A DNA stretch of 64,000 nucleotides from Isoetes taiwanensis (GCA_021234155.1 JAJEKV010000017.1:20280501-20344500), one strand, 5' to 3'; shown: positions 1 to 12,742, counted from the first letter of the stretch. Notes: generated by a model not told the origin, from the sequence alone. Numbers and translations: made by a program.

Positions 1-5
1 AATTT

Positions 6-1280
6 TTGTGTATAATTCATGATAAGATGGACCAACACAAGACTTTCTTGCCAAAGCTAGATCCTTTACCCAAGCGTTGTCAAAACGCCGTGATGAAAGT
101 AAGTCTGGCGGGTGTATTAACACATGGTCATGGAACTGGAACATATGGTCATTTTGTGCTTGATCTATGGAGAGATGATCCAAACTTCCATGTGAGCTCT
201 ATTTTCAAGTGCACGAGAACACTAGAAAGGATCGATAGAAGGGAGGAGGTATTCCCCTCAACACCCATTTTGAGGCTTTGATGGATGATCAACCGCTTTG
301 TTACCAAAGGCGGATAAAAACCTCACATCCAAGGTGTCTAGTGAATCAAGGAGGACTTGGGATGATTTCCCCTTACTTGAGAAATCCGCCTGAGGAGTTA
401 TGTGTTGATTGGACAACCTGTTGGAAAGAAAACAAGAATAGATGGATGTTTGGGGCAATGTCATACTTGATAGCAGTTTGGAGTATTCAAAGTTGTCAAA
501 GTGGGATTCATGATGGTTGGGCATACGATGATGATGATATAGATGGATTCTTTGGAACTTTCTCCACCAAGCTCAAGAGAGAAAACGTGACCACTCTCCC
601 TGAACTAATGGATGTGTTTGAGAGCTGCATTGACCCCAACCCAATGGCTTTCTTGATGGATGAGGTTGCAGATTGGAAATCATTTGTAGAGGGATACTTG
701 CTAGATGGTAAGGACCAGTTGACAGGACACACAAAGCCACTTCAGTTCAAGTTTTGGGTTAGGGATGGAATACCAATCATGCAATATAAGTGGAACCAGG
801 TGACAAGTTTGTGGATGCCTGTACAAGGTATCGAGTTGTGGCAAAGGGTGTTGCTGGTGAAGTTCTCATTCCTAAAGGGCAGCCAAAACCACTACCTCCC
901 TTCAAGACAGTCAAAGACTCTAGCCAACTAGTGAAGGGCATCAAGGATTACATAACGCACTGGGATGATGTTCGAAATGGAAAGCACACCTCCACTCTTA
1001 AGAAAAATCAAATGGACTCCCTAATCAAGTACTGGGAGAAAGTTGTGACATGCTTAGAAACTGAGCGACCATGTGGGAGGGGAGCTAAGAGGCGGGTTCT
1101 TGAGTCAAGATGGGAGGGTTCTCAAGGTGCAAGCACGTCTAAGAATGCTCACACAGGTCCCAACAAGGGTTCCAAGTGGTTTGTGGGAAGTAAGGCCTCA
1201 AAGCCCGGTGGTTTGATCTTCCCGAGTGGGATCCCTTTGAGGACATCAAGGAAGGATACTTTGTACTAGTAAGGCGATGA
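6..1280 (+). pseudogene. C-terminal part of an unnamed gene family, frameshifted
   Basis: Three overlapping reading frames (6-281, 278-931, 790-1269) join into one protein if two frameshifts are allowed, near 280 and near 840. The order is a basic His-containing start, a block with WAYDDDDIDGFFG and KRENVTTLPELMDVFESCID, a block with GKDQLTGHTKPLQFKFW, then VLIPKGQPKPLPPF and a helical stretch around LIKYWEKVVTCLE. In the last frame shift the end reads WDPFEDIKEGYFVLVRR before TGA at 1278-1280. The 56.7-57.5 kb gene on the minus strand has the same closing arrangement (a YW..LL..LE helix, then FDP...FVLVR), so the two are probably related. I do not recognise the family; an accessory protein of a plant DNA transposon is possible. 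The 5' part lies outside the window. Confidence 0.5.
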
Positions 1281-4201
1281 TGAGGGCTGTCCAATATGGT
1301 TAGGGGTGGCACTCTACGATGTAACCACCACTATGCACGATGGAGAGGAGTTGCGTCAGGGATTCCAAATTCAATATTGGGAGCCCATTGGGAGACACAA
1401 GAAGGGCAACTTGAAGGAGCAATACAGCGGCTCTTTGGGAGAAGAAGTGGAGGGCAAATTATGCTGACCCTCAAAGGAGGGAATTGGTGGAGTGTGTGGT
1501 ATGGTCATATCCAAGTTCTCACATTGCGAAGGACAACACACACAAGATCCCAAGAAGGGAGATGGACAAGGCCATGAGCAACCTCCATGCTTTATCATTG
1601 TATGAGGGTAGATAATATTGAGAAGTCTGAAAACTTTCTCAACTAGTGGTTTGTAAAATTTATGAGGAAAACAAGTAACCCAATTCTTTGTGTGTCATGT
1701 GTAATTCTATTCAAGCAATCAATTCCAAAATTTCCTTTTTGGTGTGTGAGTCCCATTTTCAGTCCGAGTCCCAAAATTCAAGATTTGTCCCACTTTAATT
1801 AAATACGACTTCCTTTGACTGTGGTAGAAACCTTTGGAATTATGGCATAATCCCATGGGGAAAATAAAGTTTATGTACGGGGTTAAAGTACCATAAGGTA
1901 CCAAAGGAATGGTTGAAATAGCTAGAGACCCTGTCAAAATATAGGCAACATATACAAGTCCAACATAAAGTTGGCCCCTGTCCATTTGGAAAGTAGGTGG
2001 CGCAGTCACATCATAGTCACATAGGCAATGGGTTTTGTTTGAAAGAACTACCAAGGTTACACTTTAGCTAAATTAGAGCAGAGCTCTAGCAGATCTTAGA
2101 GGTAATGTAAGTGGCGATACAAGGGAAGAAAGAGCGACTCAAAGTTACTAATGAAGGGTGCGGAGATATATTGAAATGTGCAAAGGACCGCCAATCCGTT
2201 TGCATGCTAGGGTAGTTGGCACTTGAAATAAATGTCAAGGGCCCTGAGAATAAAGGTCAAGATGGTTGAATAGTACAATAGTACAATTCCAGGATGAGTA
2301 GCAAATAGCAGTTACTTGCTAGAAGTTGAGATGTGGCTTGCGTAGACACTTGGTGAACAGCATGGGTTACATCGAGGTGTATGTTAGGATATATACAGGA
2401 CTCGAACAGGGATACAAGTCAGGGTTATGTCACACATAGGTAATTGTAGAAAGGCTCACAAAATACCAGCCGAGGCACCTTGATGGCTCCGGGTAATTCA
2501 CGATTTATCTGAAGGCTCATCCGCTCCTAGGGCATGACTATGGCTTAAATGAGGATGCAAAGTCATTTGTAATGCCACAATAGTGTCATAACATCATGAC
2601 AGAGAAATATAATGACTAACATTGCTAGGATGTAGGACAACGTTGGATCATAACCCCCAATGATAGGTGGGTTAACAATATAGGGAACATATCATAGTGG
2701 CTTAGAAGCCCCAAGGCGGTTAACGGATACGTAGAGGAGTAGTGGATTGGTGACTCTCTTGAATAAAGGTCTTGACCAAAGGTCAATTGTATGCGCTATG
2801 CCAGGCGTAAGGGGGATATTAAAATCGCCATCGTCATTAGAATAGATATTGAAGAAGAGAAGGAATGAAGGACCCTTAATAATGATATTTAGCAATGTGG
2901 ATCGGAAGGTCATTACCTAGCATGAAGGGTAGTCTTTGCTAACATGGAAAGATATACGTGCGGCTTGAAAGGCAGCAAGAGCTGAAAAACTCTTTAAAGA
3001 TTTGGTGTAAGGGTTAAGGAAGAAGACTTCCATGTCCTAGGACAAGATGGTGAATTGAATTCACCAAGGACATTTCTAATAAATAAATAGGTAGATAGCA
3101 CTTATATCGTGATGCAGTTAGCTGGCGTCCATGCGGGCATATAGCGGATCCCGGAGAGGCGAACACAAGAGCTCTTAATAGGGGAGGCCTATCTTGAGAG
3201 GTCTTTGGATGGTACTATGCTCTATGATACTCACATAATTGCTTGGACATATGTAAGGTCATTTCTTTGGGAACCTAAGGGCGTTTAGGCACTAAAATAA
3301 TGGTTGGAAATACTTATCTTCAACCATATCTAGATATCCTAGAAGGAGGTGATTAGTCAACAATGGTTGGATGCCATTGGTCCATTAGGGTGGAAGAACA
3401 CCAAAAGAGGGTAGACGGCTATCAATTTGACGACGTGTGGCACTGGAATAATTATTCACGGCCATATAGGCGGTGAGGTTTGGCACAAAATAATACTAAA
3501 GTTTGTAGTAGGGATTGATTTAGAATGAAGGTGTTAACACTATTGTAGGGGTCTAACACAAGCACTCATTACGTATTACCCAGGGGGTATGTATGTGATG
3601 CAGGGAAATGGTCCATAAAAATGACATGACAATTGGTGAAGGGTGGTAGGATTAAAGCTACCCATAGTCTAGCTAGAAGGGTGCTGCATGGCAGTCCCTA
3701 GTTGGTTGGGCGAGAAGAGATCCTTTCTCTGGGGAATGAGACGAGTCAAGGTTGAGGCACTAGAGAGAGACAACGTTAATTATAATTATGTCTATAAAAC
3801 ATTACTTATATAACGTCGAATAAGGTCTAATATAATGCATATGAATGTGGTATGGGTTGAATCATGGCAAGGCCCGAAGAAATTGTGTTATCAAGGCATC
3901 TATCAAAGGAAAAAAATAATTAAAGTTATAGGTCAAGGAACGCCGATAACTGGACATTATCATCGTCGCTTAAAGAATATCCAAGGATATAACATCTTTG
4001 CTATCCTAGAGAGTTGCTTTTGTCGTTATTAATTAAATTCCGGAATTAGTCCCACCAAGTGAGTTGATGTTATCATAACAAGTTGGCCGGACTTGCTAGA
4101 TTACGTCATTTCATTTGGTCGGTTTATTCCTAGGGGATACTAGCTTTATATATGGTTAACAATTATCCGGTCGACTACGGCAGAGAGAGGTCGACCCCCG
4201 T
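1281..4201. other. Non-coding stretch, nothing assignable
   Basis: About 2.9 kb with no convincing reading frame. The ORFs here (for example 1719-2054 minus, 2692-2913 minus) have no recognisable composition or motif. The text looks like old, mutated repeat DNA. Confidence 0.5.
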
Positions 4202-4255
4202 GGCTATGGCAAGAGAGCTTGCTCCAGCGGCTATGGCGAGAGAGCTTGCTCCGGT
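4202..4255. repeat. 27-bp tandem duplication
   Basis: Two adjacent 27-bp units, 4202-4228 and 4229-4255. Both begin GGCTATGGC and contain AGAGAGCTTGCTCC, differing at a few positions. Confidence 0.85.
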
Positions 4256-4365
4256 GGAGTTGTTGCCTCCACAACATGGGTTTACCAAGGCAAGCCTCTA
4301 ATTTAAATATGGAATAGATTCACTATGAATGTAAAAAAAGGATCATATCGATTCAAGAAAGAAGT

Positions 4366-4419
4366 TGGCTTATTGGTAAAGGTGTTGGCTTGGGTGCAGA
4401 AGGTCAGGGGTTCAATCCC
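4366..4419 (+). mobile_element. tRNA-derived SINE head (A box and B box)
   Basis: TGGCTTATTGG at 4366-4376 fits an RNA polymerase III A box, and GGTTCAATCCC at 4409-4419 fits a B box. Their spacing is that of a tRNA gene. The surrounding sequence does not fold into a complete tRNA and the B box has CAA where tRNAs usually have CGA. This is the organisation of plant tRNA-related SINEs such as Au. I cannot define the 3' end of the element, so only the promoter part is annotated. Confidence 0.5.
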
Positions 4420-4594
4420 ATGATATACCTTTTGCTTAAAAGAATATTTAACTAGACAAAACAGAATATTAGATGTGCATAGATAAGAAATAAAACATAT
4501 ATATGCTACGTAAAGAGAGTTGATAAAATGGAAAGAGTGTTGGATTGGAAGTGGGACTGGTTCGGAATGGGGGGAAAAAAACTTTACTTTTTAC

Positions 4595-4680
4595 TTTTTT
4601 TTTTTTTTTTTTTTTTTCGGCCCGGGCCCTACCGGACTCCCCCCCGGCCCCGAGAAGCGAATGGGTACCCCCCGCCACTT
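4595..4680 (-). mobile_element. 3' tail of a minus-strand retroposon (23-nt poly(T) plus GC-rich end)
   Basis: An uninterrupted run of 23 T at 4595-4617 is followed at once by a very GC-rich block (CGGCCCGGGCCC, CCCCCCCGGCCCC). Read on the minus strand this is a GC-rich 3' end followed by poly(A), as in SINEs or short LINEs. The element body to the right was not recognised and no target duplication was found. The short ORFs crossing it are homopolymer artefacts. Confidence 0.4.
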
Positions 4681-4740
4681 GGGGTTTTCTTTGCATTGTT
4701 TCCAATTTAAGGTCGGCCAAAGGGTGTTCTAAACTAATTA

Positions 4741-6445
4741 GGTTGTTCGGACAATGGAATAAAAATGCGCTTAATCAGGAGTCTTCTAGAAAGCTATAGC
4801 CTCAGAAAGAAAAGGGCGCATTCTGAAAAGCATAACATAACTTTACCTTAAAATTTTGAATTTTTCTATTTATCTAGCTCAATCCTCACATACTTAGGCC
4901 AAAACTCATCCTACTTATGGCTTTGGTGTACTTTTCCTACATTGGAGGTCTCCTACTATCTAAAAGGTCTACTTGAGTTTGACATGGCCGGTGCTATGAT
5001 CGGTCCACCAAAATCATAGCTCGATACCCCAACGAATAGCGACACGCTCGGGCGTATACATCTGGGGACTTCCCCTCCCATGGCAATCAGCTCACCATGG
5101 CGGGGCCCTCAGTCTAACTTTCGGACCATCGGTAAAGATGCGGGTGAAGGACACGAGGGTGTCATTAATTACGCCTTCAATGGGACTCCTAAGTTGCGGA
5201 GCGTGAATACATGTTAGCACACAACATAAATCATATATAAATAACCACCACGAAGGATGGCACATCCATCCAAGTACTAACGACAAAGAAGATGCATCTA
5301 ATCTAAGGAAAACACCCAAACCCGGGTTCTACCCGGTTCGGACTCTGTGAAGATGGGTGGCGGCTGGGTCTCAAAGAGATCCTTGAGCGGTATAACTTTT
5401 GGCGTTGGTGGCATAAGAACATCGGCTATGGTTGTCCCTCCATCCGAAGCACTTTGCGGATGGGTCCAATTCATGCTATGGCATCACTATAGCCTTCGAA
5501 GACGCAAACTCAAGGCATCACCCTTCGGGCCTGCTCGGGGTTCATGGAAACCCTAGTCCCGGATGGACCATGAAGTGTGTCCCCTTCGGGGATCGCGGTG
5601 GTTCCATGGGTGAGCTAGAGAATCGTGCGCATCAGCGACCCCGCATCCCGTGCAGACTTACTCACCTAAATCTACTCAAAGTGCAAGGTGCCCCATGCGG
5701 GTCACACCTCTACACCCGAGTGTGGGACCCATGCTCGGCCCTCGTGGCCCGGCTATCGGGGCCTAGCTCACGTGCTAACAGGGGGCATCTAATAAATCTG
5801 AGGGGATCAACCTAGGGCATACTACTAAACATGGCGAGAGAGGTCTCTATCCCCAAGTAATTCCCCATTTCAGGTAATACTATACAAAGGACTATCAATC
5901 CATCCTTTAAAAGCAAGACCCGAATCGAGGAGATAAAGAACTCACCTTTTGCAATCAAGGGTTAGTTCCCACAAGTAAAAAGCCTGAGAGAGACGGAAGA
6001 AATGAACACAACAAGTGCCCAGCAGGCTACTCTAGAACATGAAGCTATACTAACCACCCACGAGTTCTGCTTTGGATCCATTGTCATTTGGTACTTCCAT
6101 CTTCCACTGGACTTGGCTCTCGACCTTTGGACACCCTGGTAAAGTTAGGCTTAGCAAGGGGTAGGCTCAGTGCTTTGCTCCTCACAGTCGATTCTTTGAA
6201 GGGTGCTGCTCTTGCTCCTCCTCCTCCATCTCCAATTGCTCCTAATTCGAATTGGGGCAAATGGGGGTGCAAAACCCCAATTTGGGTCCCAAGTTAGTAA
6301 CTCTCCCTTGTCCAATCAATTTGGGCCAGGTGGCAGCTCCGGGTTGGCTAATATTAGCTAATTTGATATTTTAGGCCCTTTTAATATTAGATTAAGCCCT
6401 AAATTCGAATTAGGGTTTAAGGTTAGGTTTCCACCTTTATAATTT
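4741..6445. other. Non-coding, GC-rich middle
   Basis: No supported gene. 5090-5800 is richer in GC than its flanks and has ORFs on both strands without motifs. 6300-6445 is AT-rich and is the original target DNA of the retrocopy insertion that follows. Confidence 0.45.
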
Positions 6446-6456
6446 AATTATTAACA
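6446..6456. repeat. Left target-site duplication of the retrocopy
   Basis: AATTATTAACA here is repeated at 13480-13490 immediately after a poly(A) run. Removing everything between restores a continuous AT-rich locus. Confidence 0.7.
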
Positions 6457-6641
6457 ACAACCTCAAGGTTAGGGAGGTCTGGCGCTTCAACAACCTCAAG
6501 CCGTACTTCACACAACTTTTTCATAAGTGGCAGCAGAGGAGGGAGGCGCATATTCTACTGCTCCTTGATTTCACCTCCTTCTCTGTTAAGCAGTTAGATA
6601 AGATGCTCTGCATCTTTGGCAACTCGGCTGTAGCTGATATA
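6457..6641 (+). pseudogene. Retrocopy of an unidentified mRNA, 5' part (coding end)
   Basis: An open frame without a start codon encodes about 60 residues, including VWRFNNLKPYFTQLFHKWQQ and FTSFSVKQLDKMLCIFGN. It runs without interruption into the LINE target site and resumes at 13215, ending ITIQDLIDVDD and TAG at 13245-13247. With the 3' trailer, poly(A) tail and 11-bp target duplication of the right part, this is a 5'-truncated processed retrocopy. The parent gene was not recognised. The frame is intact at the junction, so the copy was not badly decayed when the LINE landed in it. Confidence 0.65.
6624..6641. repeat. Left 18-bp target-site duplication of the LINE
   Basis: TCGGCTGTAGCTGATATA is perfectly repeated at 13197-13214. 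It is followed directly by eight T, the minus-strand poly(A) tail of the LINE. Confidence 0.95.
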
Positions 6642-7368
6642 TTTTTTTTAATTGAAGTCGGTATATGTATATTAAAGTATAAGTAAAAAAAGTACATGGA
6701 AAAAACTTTTTACAGGGAAGTTTGACCCGAAGAAAGATAGGAGGGCAAGAATCCCTCCTATCTATTAAAAGTCAAGAACTATTTGAGGAATATAGAAAGC
6801 TATAAGTCTATAAATAGTTACTGTGTAAGATATTTTTATGCATCCGATAAGGGTTCTCTGTTTAGAAGCTCGATCTCAGGTTTAGATTAGTAACTTTCCT
6901 TCCTTTTCCTCGACCCTCTGTCTAAAGTCTGAGAACATACAGACGGTACCTGCTTTGGCTACATTGTATCTCCCCTTTGCATCTTTGGCTTGAGATCAAC
7001 TCCGTCGATATTGTAATTTTGATCCGCGGCGGAAATGACAAACAAGGTTCTTCATGATCAAGTGTACTGGGTGAGCCAAAGAGCTTGGTCCACTTCCTAT
7101 TTGCCTCCAGATTTATTTTCTTCCACTTAATTCTCCTCATCATCACGAACATTAATCCTGCATATAAAAAGCCCATTAGTTTGATAGACTTTCAATAATC
7201 CGGTCCAACATCATATTTGATCGCCTTATTATTCCCTCAGGGTTAATAATTTCATAGTTGAAGACAAATTCATTTCTCCCTTTCGGATCCTCCACGAGGA
7301 AGGATGTAGACTCTCCAATCTGTTGGATTGGGTGGGAGAAAAAAAATCGGGGAGCTAGAGAGAGAAGA

Positions 7369-10300
7369 TCATATCCCGGATAAGTCGAAGCTAGATCCAG
7401 GATCCATTACGCCCAAATGCATTTTGAATAAATGGTCCTCATCTTCACAATTAGCCATACATCGATGCAAATATCCGAAGTACGCCATATGAAGTCGTAT
7501 CTCTTTTGTTTGTGGCGATTGCCACATGCCGAGTTGCCACATGAAAGACTTGATTTTAGGGTAGATAGGGCTGGACCACATGAAGGTAAGATTCACGATA
7601 CATCTGTCTTGGTGCGTGACCATTTCCTATGAATGGTTATTTCTTGATCCCTCATGAGATACTTATAAGCCTTCATTTGTAAAATTCAGCAACCCATTGT
7701 GATTCCAATTAATTCCATCAATGGACCAAGCACCATAAGTCAAAAGTGGTACAAATGTTATTGTACAAAAAGCTTACGGTCTTCTCCTTCATTAGCTAAA
7801 GGAGAGTCTTCAAATGGAATCAGCCCCTGGTCATTGAACATATTATGCACATAAATGATCCCTTTAAGGCTCCATTTCTTAACCTGATCAGGAAAATGAC
7901 ATGCTAAGCAAAGGTTCCCATTATTTGTGATCAAGGCGGATTCGAGGAAGATGGTCTGATCCATCGATAAACCTTCCTTCCAAGTGTACATACTTCTAAC
8001 TTGACTCCATGCTTTAATCCATTTCTTTAAAAATACGGAGTAGAGTTAGGGACGATAAAAAAGGAAAATGAATAGAGTAAAGGAAGATGCATTTTCATCG
8101 TCTCCACCAAAGGGGTGGCACTTATTAATATAGTGTTGGATGATAATCAAGATGGGGTGTCTGATAAGGCTGTAGGCAGCTTTATAGAAATACTTGGCCA
8201 TAAGAGCTATCCCCTGCTTCTCTATGTTAATGACTCCTAGACCCCCATCTTTCTTTTTCTTGCAACACTCTGTCATGGACACAGGTGTCCAACATTTTCT
8301 GTTTTGACCTGAAGAGATAAACCTACCAATTATACTCTGAAGCTTAGACGAGACTTTCTTGGGAGCAAGGATAACAGAAGATTGGTAAACATGAGAGGCA
8401 GATATAACAAAATTAGCTATGATAGCCCTACCATTTTTAGAGAGATATTTAGAGTTCAGGCTATCAACTTTCCTTTGAAACTTATCAATTATACCCTCCC
8501 AGATATCAGAGGGGCTGCTCCTAATGGCAAAGGGAATACCAAGAATCTTCGACTTGAGAGTGGGGGGATCATACTTACAGTCCAGGAGGGCAGCTGTTTG
8601 CTCTCCCTTTACCTGATTTCTTGCCATCACCCTTGACTTGGTTCGGTTGATCACGCATCCCGAGGCAGCTCAAATTCATCGGTATAGTTTGAGTATTTAG
8701 AATTGACCTTTCATCCATAGAGACCATGAGAAAAGTATCGTCTGCAAAGTGTCCGTTTAGTATTTGATCTGTAATATTGTTGTCAGGTAAAGATAGCCCT
8801 TGGATCGCATTAGTACTCTTGGCCTCCTCAAGTCTGCTATGCAAAGCTTCCATAACAATAAGAAATAAGAAAGGGGCTAGGGGACAACCCTGCTTTACCC
8901 CCCTTTTAAGGGGGAAGAAGGGACTGCATTCACCATTGATAAGAATAGAGGACCGAGAATTATTCAAGATTGCATAAAAGATATTGATTACCTCCTCAGA
9001 GAATCCTAAAGCATTGCAGCAGTGCAGCAGAAAACTCCAACTCACCATATCGAAAGCCTTTGTAATGTCAAGCTTAATAAGGGCAATTTCTTGCCCAGAA
9101 TCCTTGGCCCAATTTAGACCAAGAATAGCAGTAATCACGTTATCTAAAATGTACCTGTTCTTTAAATATCTTGTTGAGAGGAACTAATAATATCTTCAAG
9201 GACCGGCTTGAGTCTAGCAGCAATAGAACCTGAGATGATCTTATAGATCACATTAGAGAGAGAAATAGGTCTGTAGTCTGAAAAGCTGCTCGGCATATCA
9301 TTCTTGGGAATAAGGGCAATGAGGCTAGTGTTAATTCTAGCATCAAGACACTTCTGCTTCTTGAACTCATTAGCTAAATTTGTGATCTTGTCTCCCGAAT
9401 AGGCCATGCTTTCTTGAAGAACTCAGCCGGAAGACCATCTGGTCCAGGAGTCTTTCCATTCTCCATTTCTTTGACAGTATGATACAACTCAAGGTTACTA
9501 AAGCCCTTCTCCAGCTCCCTATTATGCTCATTAGTGACCTTTGCTTGGAGGTTGATAAAGTTCAGAATGGTGTCAGGATGACAATCATGATTGGTACCCA
9601 TAACATTAGTGAAATGACCAGCAGCAGCCTTCTTGATATCCTCTTCATTAGAGATGAGATCATCTCCAGCCATAATCTCATAGATATGGTTCTTCTTTGC
9701 CCTTCCCTTAGCTTTAATGAAAAAAAATTTGGAGTTACACCTCTCATCCTCCTTAATTTCCCTAATTTTAGCTTTGAGCCTCCATCCTCTGGCAATTCTG
9801 ATCTCCTCCTTCTCAATTTCCTTCCTAATTTGCTCCTGCTGATCCCCTGAGGCATGAGGAAGAAGATCCCTAAGATTTTTAAGATTGGTCATCTTTTGAT
9901 AATGAATTTCCTTCCCCCATTCCTTTAACCAATTTTTAATAGCCTTGGAGACCCTTATCCACCAATCCATCCAGCCAGAGCTGCCCAAGGGTTTAGGGTA
10001 CCTGTCTAACAGCTCCTGGAGCTTACCCATGAAGTCAGTATGATCAAGAAGAGTTGTGTTTAACTTAAAGTAAGTTTTTCTTTTCCTGCTTTGGTCCTGA
10101 GCCGAGATGATAATTTTCTGAGGGAAATGATCCGACAGGGTATAACCTTTCATGTTCTCCACTCTGTTACTATTGTTCCAGAGATTCTCAGAGATGTAGA
10201 ATCTATCATGCAAGCACCAGATAGGATCAACCCTTTTATCTGTCCAGCTAAAATCATTAGGTTTAGTTCTGGCCAGCATTAGATGATGGGAGTGCAAGAG

Positions 10301-10822
10301 GTTGTCCCAGATATTTTTTTCCTGGGGTAACAAAGGCTTGAAATTTTTGTTTCTCATATATTCACTGGTAACCATGTTCATATCACCTCCCATGATGCAT
10401 TCATCATAATCAATATTGTCCAGGCTGGTTTTGACTTTGGTCCAAACCCTAATCCTATCACCAGGATTGTTATAGGCATAAATGTTAACAAAAGCTAACT
10501 TTACATTACTCATTTTACAGCTCAGAATCTGCCACCTGCCATCCGTATCACTAACCATGTAAGGGTCAATTAGATTAAGACTATCTCTCCAGATAATAGC
10601 AATGCCAGCAGAGGATTCATGGGCTGGAATGGACCATAAACTATAGCCAATAGGAAGAGTTTTTCTAATAATAGAGTCATCTTTGAGAATCATGGATCTT
10701 ATGCTCCTGAAGAAAAAGAATATCAGGGTTGAGGGACAAAATACATACCTTTAACCTTTCCCTCTTGATGCTGCAATTAATTCCCTGGAGATTCCAGGCA
10801 ATGCAACTTATAGATCTATCCA
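7369..10822 (-). pseudogene. LINE ORF2: APE endonuclease, reverse transcriptase, zf-RVT
   Basis: ORF2 starts at an ATG at 10822 that overlaps the ORF1 stop (TAATG). Its first residues, MDRSISCIAWNLQGINC, are those of an APE-type endonuclease. A frameshift near 10690 leads into 10693-9374, which carries GGDMNM and LSDHFP (endonuclease) and ends at TPGPDGLPAEFFKKAW. The polymerase continues in 9407-9162 (DYRPISLSN) and 9138-8575 (LDITKAFDMVSW, GVKQGCPLAPFL, catalytic FADD). It ends through 8654-8046 to 7623-7369, where KIKSFMWQ and an EDEDHLF motif indicate zf-RVT. Frameshifts near 10690, 9390, 9150 and 8640 break it. The protein nicks target DNA and primes reverse transcription. With so few lesions, some may be sequence errors. 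Confidence 0.9.
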
Positions 10823-12742
10823 TTAGTAAATACTCTTACCCCTTGCCACCCGGACTGGATCTTTCTTGACTGGGTTACGGTAGGCCGAATAGATTTTCTT
10901 CTTACCCCTACCTTTTTTCCTTGTAACAATTTGCCATTCCTGCTCATTGTCCTTTGTGATCTCATCAGCAATATGGTTTGAATTCCAGATTCCTTCCTCC
11001 ATGCAGCTCTTAGGTATGGTCTCTGGAAACACTAAAATAAACCTTCTTGTGTTAAAAGTAACCGAGAAATTCACCTTATTTAGGGATAAAAAAGGGCTCT
11101 TATCCATATTTCTATCCATGCTGATATGGTCAACGTTTGTAATAGGGATCGAGCTTTTCGATTTTTTCCATTTCCTTTGTAGCTTTGGATTCCCCTTTTC
11201 ACGGGTCTTAGGAACCCAAATTTGTTTACCTTGCTCCTTTTGAGGGATATTCTTACCTTTGTCTTCCCCCAGAGGTAGGACCGGCACTTTAGAATAGTTG
11301 ACCATAAGATCCAAGAAGTCGTCAGGGCCAGTCCTCACCTTGATCTCCCTTTTCCATTCAGAATTCATAGCTTTAGAGATGCATATGGAAGGGTAGTTTG
11401 TTTGAGGGATGATAATATCAATAGTATCCCCTAAATCCTCTGAAATAGCCTTGAGGTGAGTCCTAGTCCAGAAAACAGGGGGAAGATTGGGGAAAGAGAC
11501 CCAAGTGGTAATAGAGATGTTATCAGTCTTGTTAGGAATAAACTTGGGGCTCCACCTCATAATGTAGAAGGGCTGATAATTGATGTGATCAATCTTTCTT
11601 TTAAGGATTTGACTAACACAAATCTCATCTCTGCAGACTATTTGGATAGTTTTGTTGTCCAACCTGAGAATAGACATGATAGGGATATTTTGGACTTTAG
11701 TGAACCACATCTTGACTTCACTGATAGTCGGACACTTCCTGGGGAAGTGAATCAGAACAGCTTTCTTTGAAAAAATATCATAAGCAGAGGGATCAGAGAT
11801 GGCATAAAGGTCTATAAAGTTGTTATCCGGTTCTTTTACCCGACCTGTATTTCTGTTCATTTCCTTAGAATAATCTAAAGAATCATTTTTTAAAAGAGCA
11901 TTTTTATAAGAAGCATGGGTTACCAGACCTTTTGCTGAATCGCTTTTTCCCATCACCGGAATTCTGTTTCGAATTTTGATGTCCCCCACCTTGGTACTCG
12001 TGCTATGAAGGTTGTTTTCCTTAATGGTCTTGCAATTTTGGCAGTCGCACATCTCAACTTCTGCAGGGTTGAAGAAACCATTGGAGTCTCTGATGCAGCA
12101 CTCTTTGAGACCCTTTTTTTTAAGGTTGAGTTGGTAGGTCTCGAGTGAAGAGGAGATTTGTTCCAAGAAAGAAGTGTTGTTTGAGAGAGAGGCTTTGAAC
12201 AAACGCCTATGCCATTCTATTACATGATCCTCCGCATCCTCCCACCGTTTAATAAGTTTCACGCTTGCTTTGGATATCCAGTTCAGGCCGTCAAGTTTAA
12301 CTGCTAGCATCTTCGCCTTGTTAAGCATTTCATCCATAGAATTCCTGAAAACATTGTTCTTCAAACTGCAACAGTCCTCCTTTGTGTGCCCTTGCTTAAC
12401 TGTGATAAGCTTATACAGAGAGTGGTCCACGGCTTGAGCAATTTCCAGCATGTTCCACACCCAATCTCTGTCGCTCGCTCTACCCTCAACGTAATCCTTT
12501 TCCATTTCATCATATCTCTTCTGTCCCGCCACTACCCGACCGTCATCTTGCACACCCATGCAAACAGCGGCAGCATTCTGTTGATCCTTAATTATATTAA
12601 AGGCTATGTAAAATTCTCTGAGGGTTTTCCAGGCTTCATCTTTCTTGTTCTCTAACCAAAAAATTTGCGTCCATTCCTCGTCCTCTAATCTTGCCTCCTC
12701 TGTTCCCTGCTTCGGCCTAACGTAACCACTTTTTCTTGCCAT
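10823..12742 (-). CDS. LINE ORF1 protein, DUF4283-type (639 aa)
   Basis: An intact 639-residue frame. The N-terminal third is helical and charged. Residues of about 310-470 form an RRM-like DUF4283 region: the stretch around YIMRWSPKFIPN, then WVSFPNLPPVFW and LKAISEDLGDTI. The C terminus is basic (KKGRGKKK). Such ORF1 proteins of plant L1 elements bind the element RNA. A Cys-rich cluster (MCDCQNC) lies around residue 230. No clear CCHC knuckle follows DUF4283, unlike many plant ORF1 proteins. The start is 7 bp after the stop of the upstream small ORF, and the stop overlaps the ORF2 start, so all three can be translated from one transcript. Confidence 0.85.
   Translation of the reverse strand: MARKSGYVRPKQGTEEARLEDEEWTQIFWLENKKDEAWKTLREFYIAFNIIKDQQNAAAVCMGVQDDGRVVAGQKRYDEMEKDYVEGRASDRDWVWNMLEIAQAVDHSLYKLITVKQGHTKEDCCSLKNNVFRNSMDEMLNKAKMLAVKLDGLNWISKASVKLIKRWEDAEDHVIEWHRRLFKASLSNNTSFLEQISSSLETYQLNLKKKGLKECCIRDSNGFFNPAEVEMCDCQNCKTIKENNLHSTSTKVGDIKIRNRIPVMGKSDSAKGLVTHASYKNALLKNDSLDYSKEMNRNTGRVKEPDNNFIDLYAISDPSAYDIFSKKAVLIHFPRKCPTISEVKMWFTKVQNIPIMSILRLDNKTIQIVCRDEICVSQILKRKIDHINYQPFYIMRWSPKFIPNKTDNISITTWVSFPNLPPVFWTRTHLKAISEDLGDTIDIIIPQTNYPSICISKAMNSEWKREIKVRTGPDDFLDLMVNYSKVPVLPLGEDKGKNIPQKEQGKQIWVPKTREKGNPKLQRKWKKSKSSIPITNVDHISMDRNMDKSPFLSLNKVNFSVTFNTRRFILVFPETIPKSCMEEGIWNSNHIADEITKDNEQEWQIVTRKKGRGKKKIYSAYRNPVKKDPVRVARGKSIY

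Noticed and set aside
4366-4419. Functional tRNA gene
   Set aside because: A and B boxes are present but no acceptor stem, anticodon arm or discriminator can be drawn from the flanks.
4520-4799. Four overlapping ORFs with Phe runs
   Set aside because: They are translations of the poly(T) tract and its GC-rich flank in three frames and on both strands.
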